A stretch of DNA of 5,795 bases from Sphingomonadales bacterium (GTDB taxonomy: Bacteria; Pseudomonadota; Alphaproteobacteria; Sphingomonadales; Sphingomonadaceae). Position 1 is the stretch's first letter. Each line of letters begins with the position of its first letter. The DNA lies in contig JAFLDC010000190.1 in assembly GCA_017302775.1 (NCBI GenBank), forward strand, positions 1 to 5,795. The letters run 5' to 3'. The position numbers and the translations under genes are program-made. Positions 4,819-5,795 of this stretch are shown here, piece by piece. A model generated the notes under the pieces. That model saw only the letters and a list, made by a program, of their open reading frames with translations, was not told the DNA's origin and did no database searches.

Positions 4819-5795
4819 TGGGTGGCAGCAGCAAATCGCAAACCGTTGGCTACCGCTACCGGATGGGGCTGCATCTGGCCTTGTGCCAGGGGCCCGTCGA
4901 TGCCGTGCAGGAAATCCAGATGGGCGACCGTACCGCGTGGGGTGATGCCGACCGCGCGCCGCTGTCCACCGGCCACGGGCTGACCAGCCTGAGCATCAAC
5001 AAGCCAACCCTGTTTGGCGGCGACGAGCGCGAAGGCGGCGTGGTCGGCACCATCGATGTGCTTTCTGGTCATGCCGGGCAAGGACGCAACGACTATCTGA
5101 TGAGTCGCCTCGGCAGTTCCATTCCGGCATTTCGGGGCGTGTTGTCCTTGGTGGCGCGCAAGATCCTGTTCGCAGCCAACAACCCGTACATCAAGCCGTG
5201 GGCGGTACGGGTGCGTCGCTTCAATTCCGGTTGGCATGATCACGCGTGGATGGGGGATTCCGAAGTCCGCACCTGGGATGAGGACGAAGGCCGGGAAATC
5301 AGCGTCGGCATGAACCCGGCGCACATCCTGGTGCAGTGCCTCACCGACCCGCACTGGGGCATGGGCTACCCGCAGGACAGCATCGGTTGGAGTTTCTGGA
5401 ATGCGGCGTGGGCCCTGTCGGATGAAGGCTTCGGCCTGAATCTGATCTGGACGCGCCAGCAGCCCATCGAGAGCTTCATCAGTCAGGTCATCGACCACAT
5501 CGGCGGCATTCTCTACACCGATCCGGAGCAAGGCACCTTCGAGCTGAAGCTGCTGCGCGACGACTACTGGGTCAGCGACCTGCCGCAACTGGGGCCGGAC
5601 GAGATCGTGCGGCTGGAGCGTTTCGAGCGCGCGCAATGGGGTGAACTGCCCAACGAGCTGACCGTGGTCTACACCGACTGGCAAACCGGCGGCGACACCA
5701 CCGTCACTGTGGAAAACCTTGCCGCGATTCAGTTGCAAGGCGGCGTGATCAATCAGCGCCGAGACTACCCGGGCGTCAACTACGGGCCACTGGCC
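4818..5795 (+). CDS. J-like phage tail tip / host-specificity protein, N-terminal part (runs off window)
   Basis: The frame is open for 326 codons to the window end, so only the N-terminal part is seen. Family members are typically about 1000 residues or more. The start MGGSSKSQTVGYRYRMGLHLALCQGPVD is typical of siphovirus tail-tip proteins of the phage-tail (lambda J-like) group. Further family signatures are LFGGDEREGGVVGTIDV, NDYLMSRLGSSIPAFRGV, NPYIKPWAVRVRR, MNPAHILVQCLTDPHWGMGYP, and GFGLNLIWTRQQPIESFISQVI followed by LYTDPEQGTFELKLLRDDYW. Such proteins sit at the distal tail end, form the central tip or baseplate hub, and determine receptor contact through their C-terminus. ATG 4818 overlaps the previous stop and is preceded by AGCAAGG. 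No stop or frameshift appears in the visible part, in contrast to the truncated gene upstream. Whether the C-terminus survives cannot be told here. Confidence 0.92.
   Translation, partial: MGGSSKSQTVGYRYRMGLHLALCQGPVDAVQEIQMGDRTAWGDADRAPLSTGHGLTSLSINKPTLFGGDEREGGVVGTIDVLSGHAGQGRNDYLMSRLGSSIPAFRGVLSLVARKILFAANNPYIKPWAVRVRRFNSGWHDHAWMGDSEVRTWDEDEGREISVGMNPAHILVQCLTDPHWGMGYPQDSIGWSFWNAAWALSDEGFGLNLIWTRQQPIESFISQVIDHIGGILYTDPEQGTFELKLLRDDYWVSDLPQLGPDEIVRLERFERAQWGELPNELTVVYTDWQTGGDTTVTVENLAAIQLQGGVINQRRDYPGVNYGPLA

Noticed and set aside
4791..5738. Minus-strand open frame of 315 codons opposite the tail-tip gene
   Set aside because: The plus strand encodes a recognisable tail-tip protein over the whole stretch and the antisense product has no family features.
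1..5795. CRISPR array, toxin-antitoxin pair or other multi-gene defence system
   Set aside because: No regularly spaced repeats and no paired small genes of those types are seen; Mrr is the only defence gene I can support.

Overview
The window reads as accessory DNA from a Gram-negative, probably beta- or gammaproteobacterial, chromosome. The evidence is a proteobacterial-type tRNA-Phe fragment with a genome-encoded CCA, an IS66-family element, an Mrr restriction enzyme closely resembling the Escherichia coli protein, and a siphovirus-type tail module. A betaproteobacterium is my preferred guess, held loosely. The tail genes look GC-rich, while mrr is visibly poorer in G+C.

Bases 1-87 hold no gene I can support. 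At 88-120 lies the 3' half of a tRNA-Phe gene: the anticodon arm with GAA, the variable loop and the start of the T arm. It stops at the last base of the T loop. A complete IS66-family element (121-2507, 2387 bp) starts there. It has 20-bp terminal inverted repeats (18/20 identical) and carries tnpA, tnpB and tnpC in order on the minus strand. The 8-bp target duplication GTTCGATT flanks it (113-120 and 2508-2515). The tRNA then resumes at 2516 with the T stem, acceptor strand and CCA to 2531, followed by an intrinsic terminator at 2549-2580. The tRNA 5' half is absent: the sequence left of 88 cannot fold as a D arm and does not pair with the acceptor strand. The best reading is that the tRNA 3' half is an attachment-site copy left by an integrative element lying to the left, which the IS later split.

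After a short non-coding stretch comes mrr on the minus strand (2743-3678), a type IV restriction endonuclease with an N-terminal winged-helix domain and a C-terminal PD-(D/E)XK nuclease domain. The remainder, from about 3859 to the window end, is a plus-strand phage tail module. It consists of an unrecognised 31-codon ORF, a 5'-truncated BR0599/DUF2163-type tail gene, a 75-aa protein with one N-terminal membrane segment, a 71-aa phage protein, and the first 326 codons of a J-like tail-tip protein that runs off the end. The last three are tightly coupled by ATGA and TGATG overlaps.

The region is thus a mosaic: a tRNA integration site, an insertion sequence, a defence gene and a prophage remnant. 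I did not see a previously undescribed multi-gene system. The best-supported notable result is the IS66 insertion inside a tRNA-Phe-derived attachment site, readable to the base from the target duplication and the restored tRNA fold.
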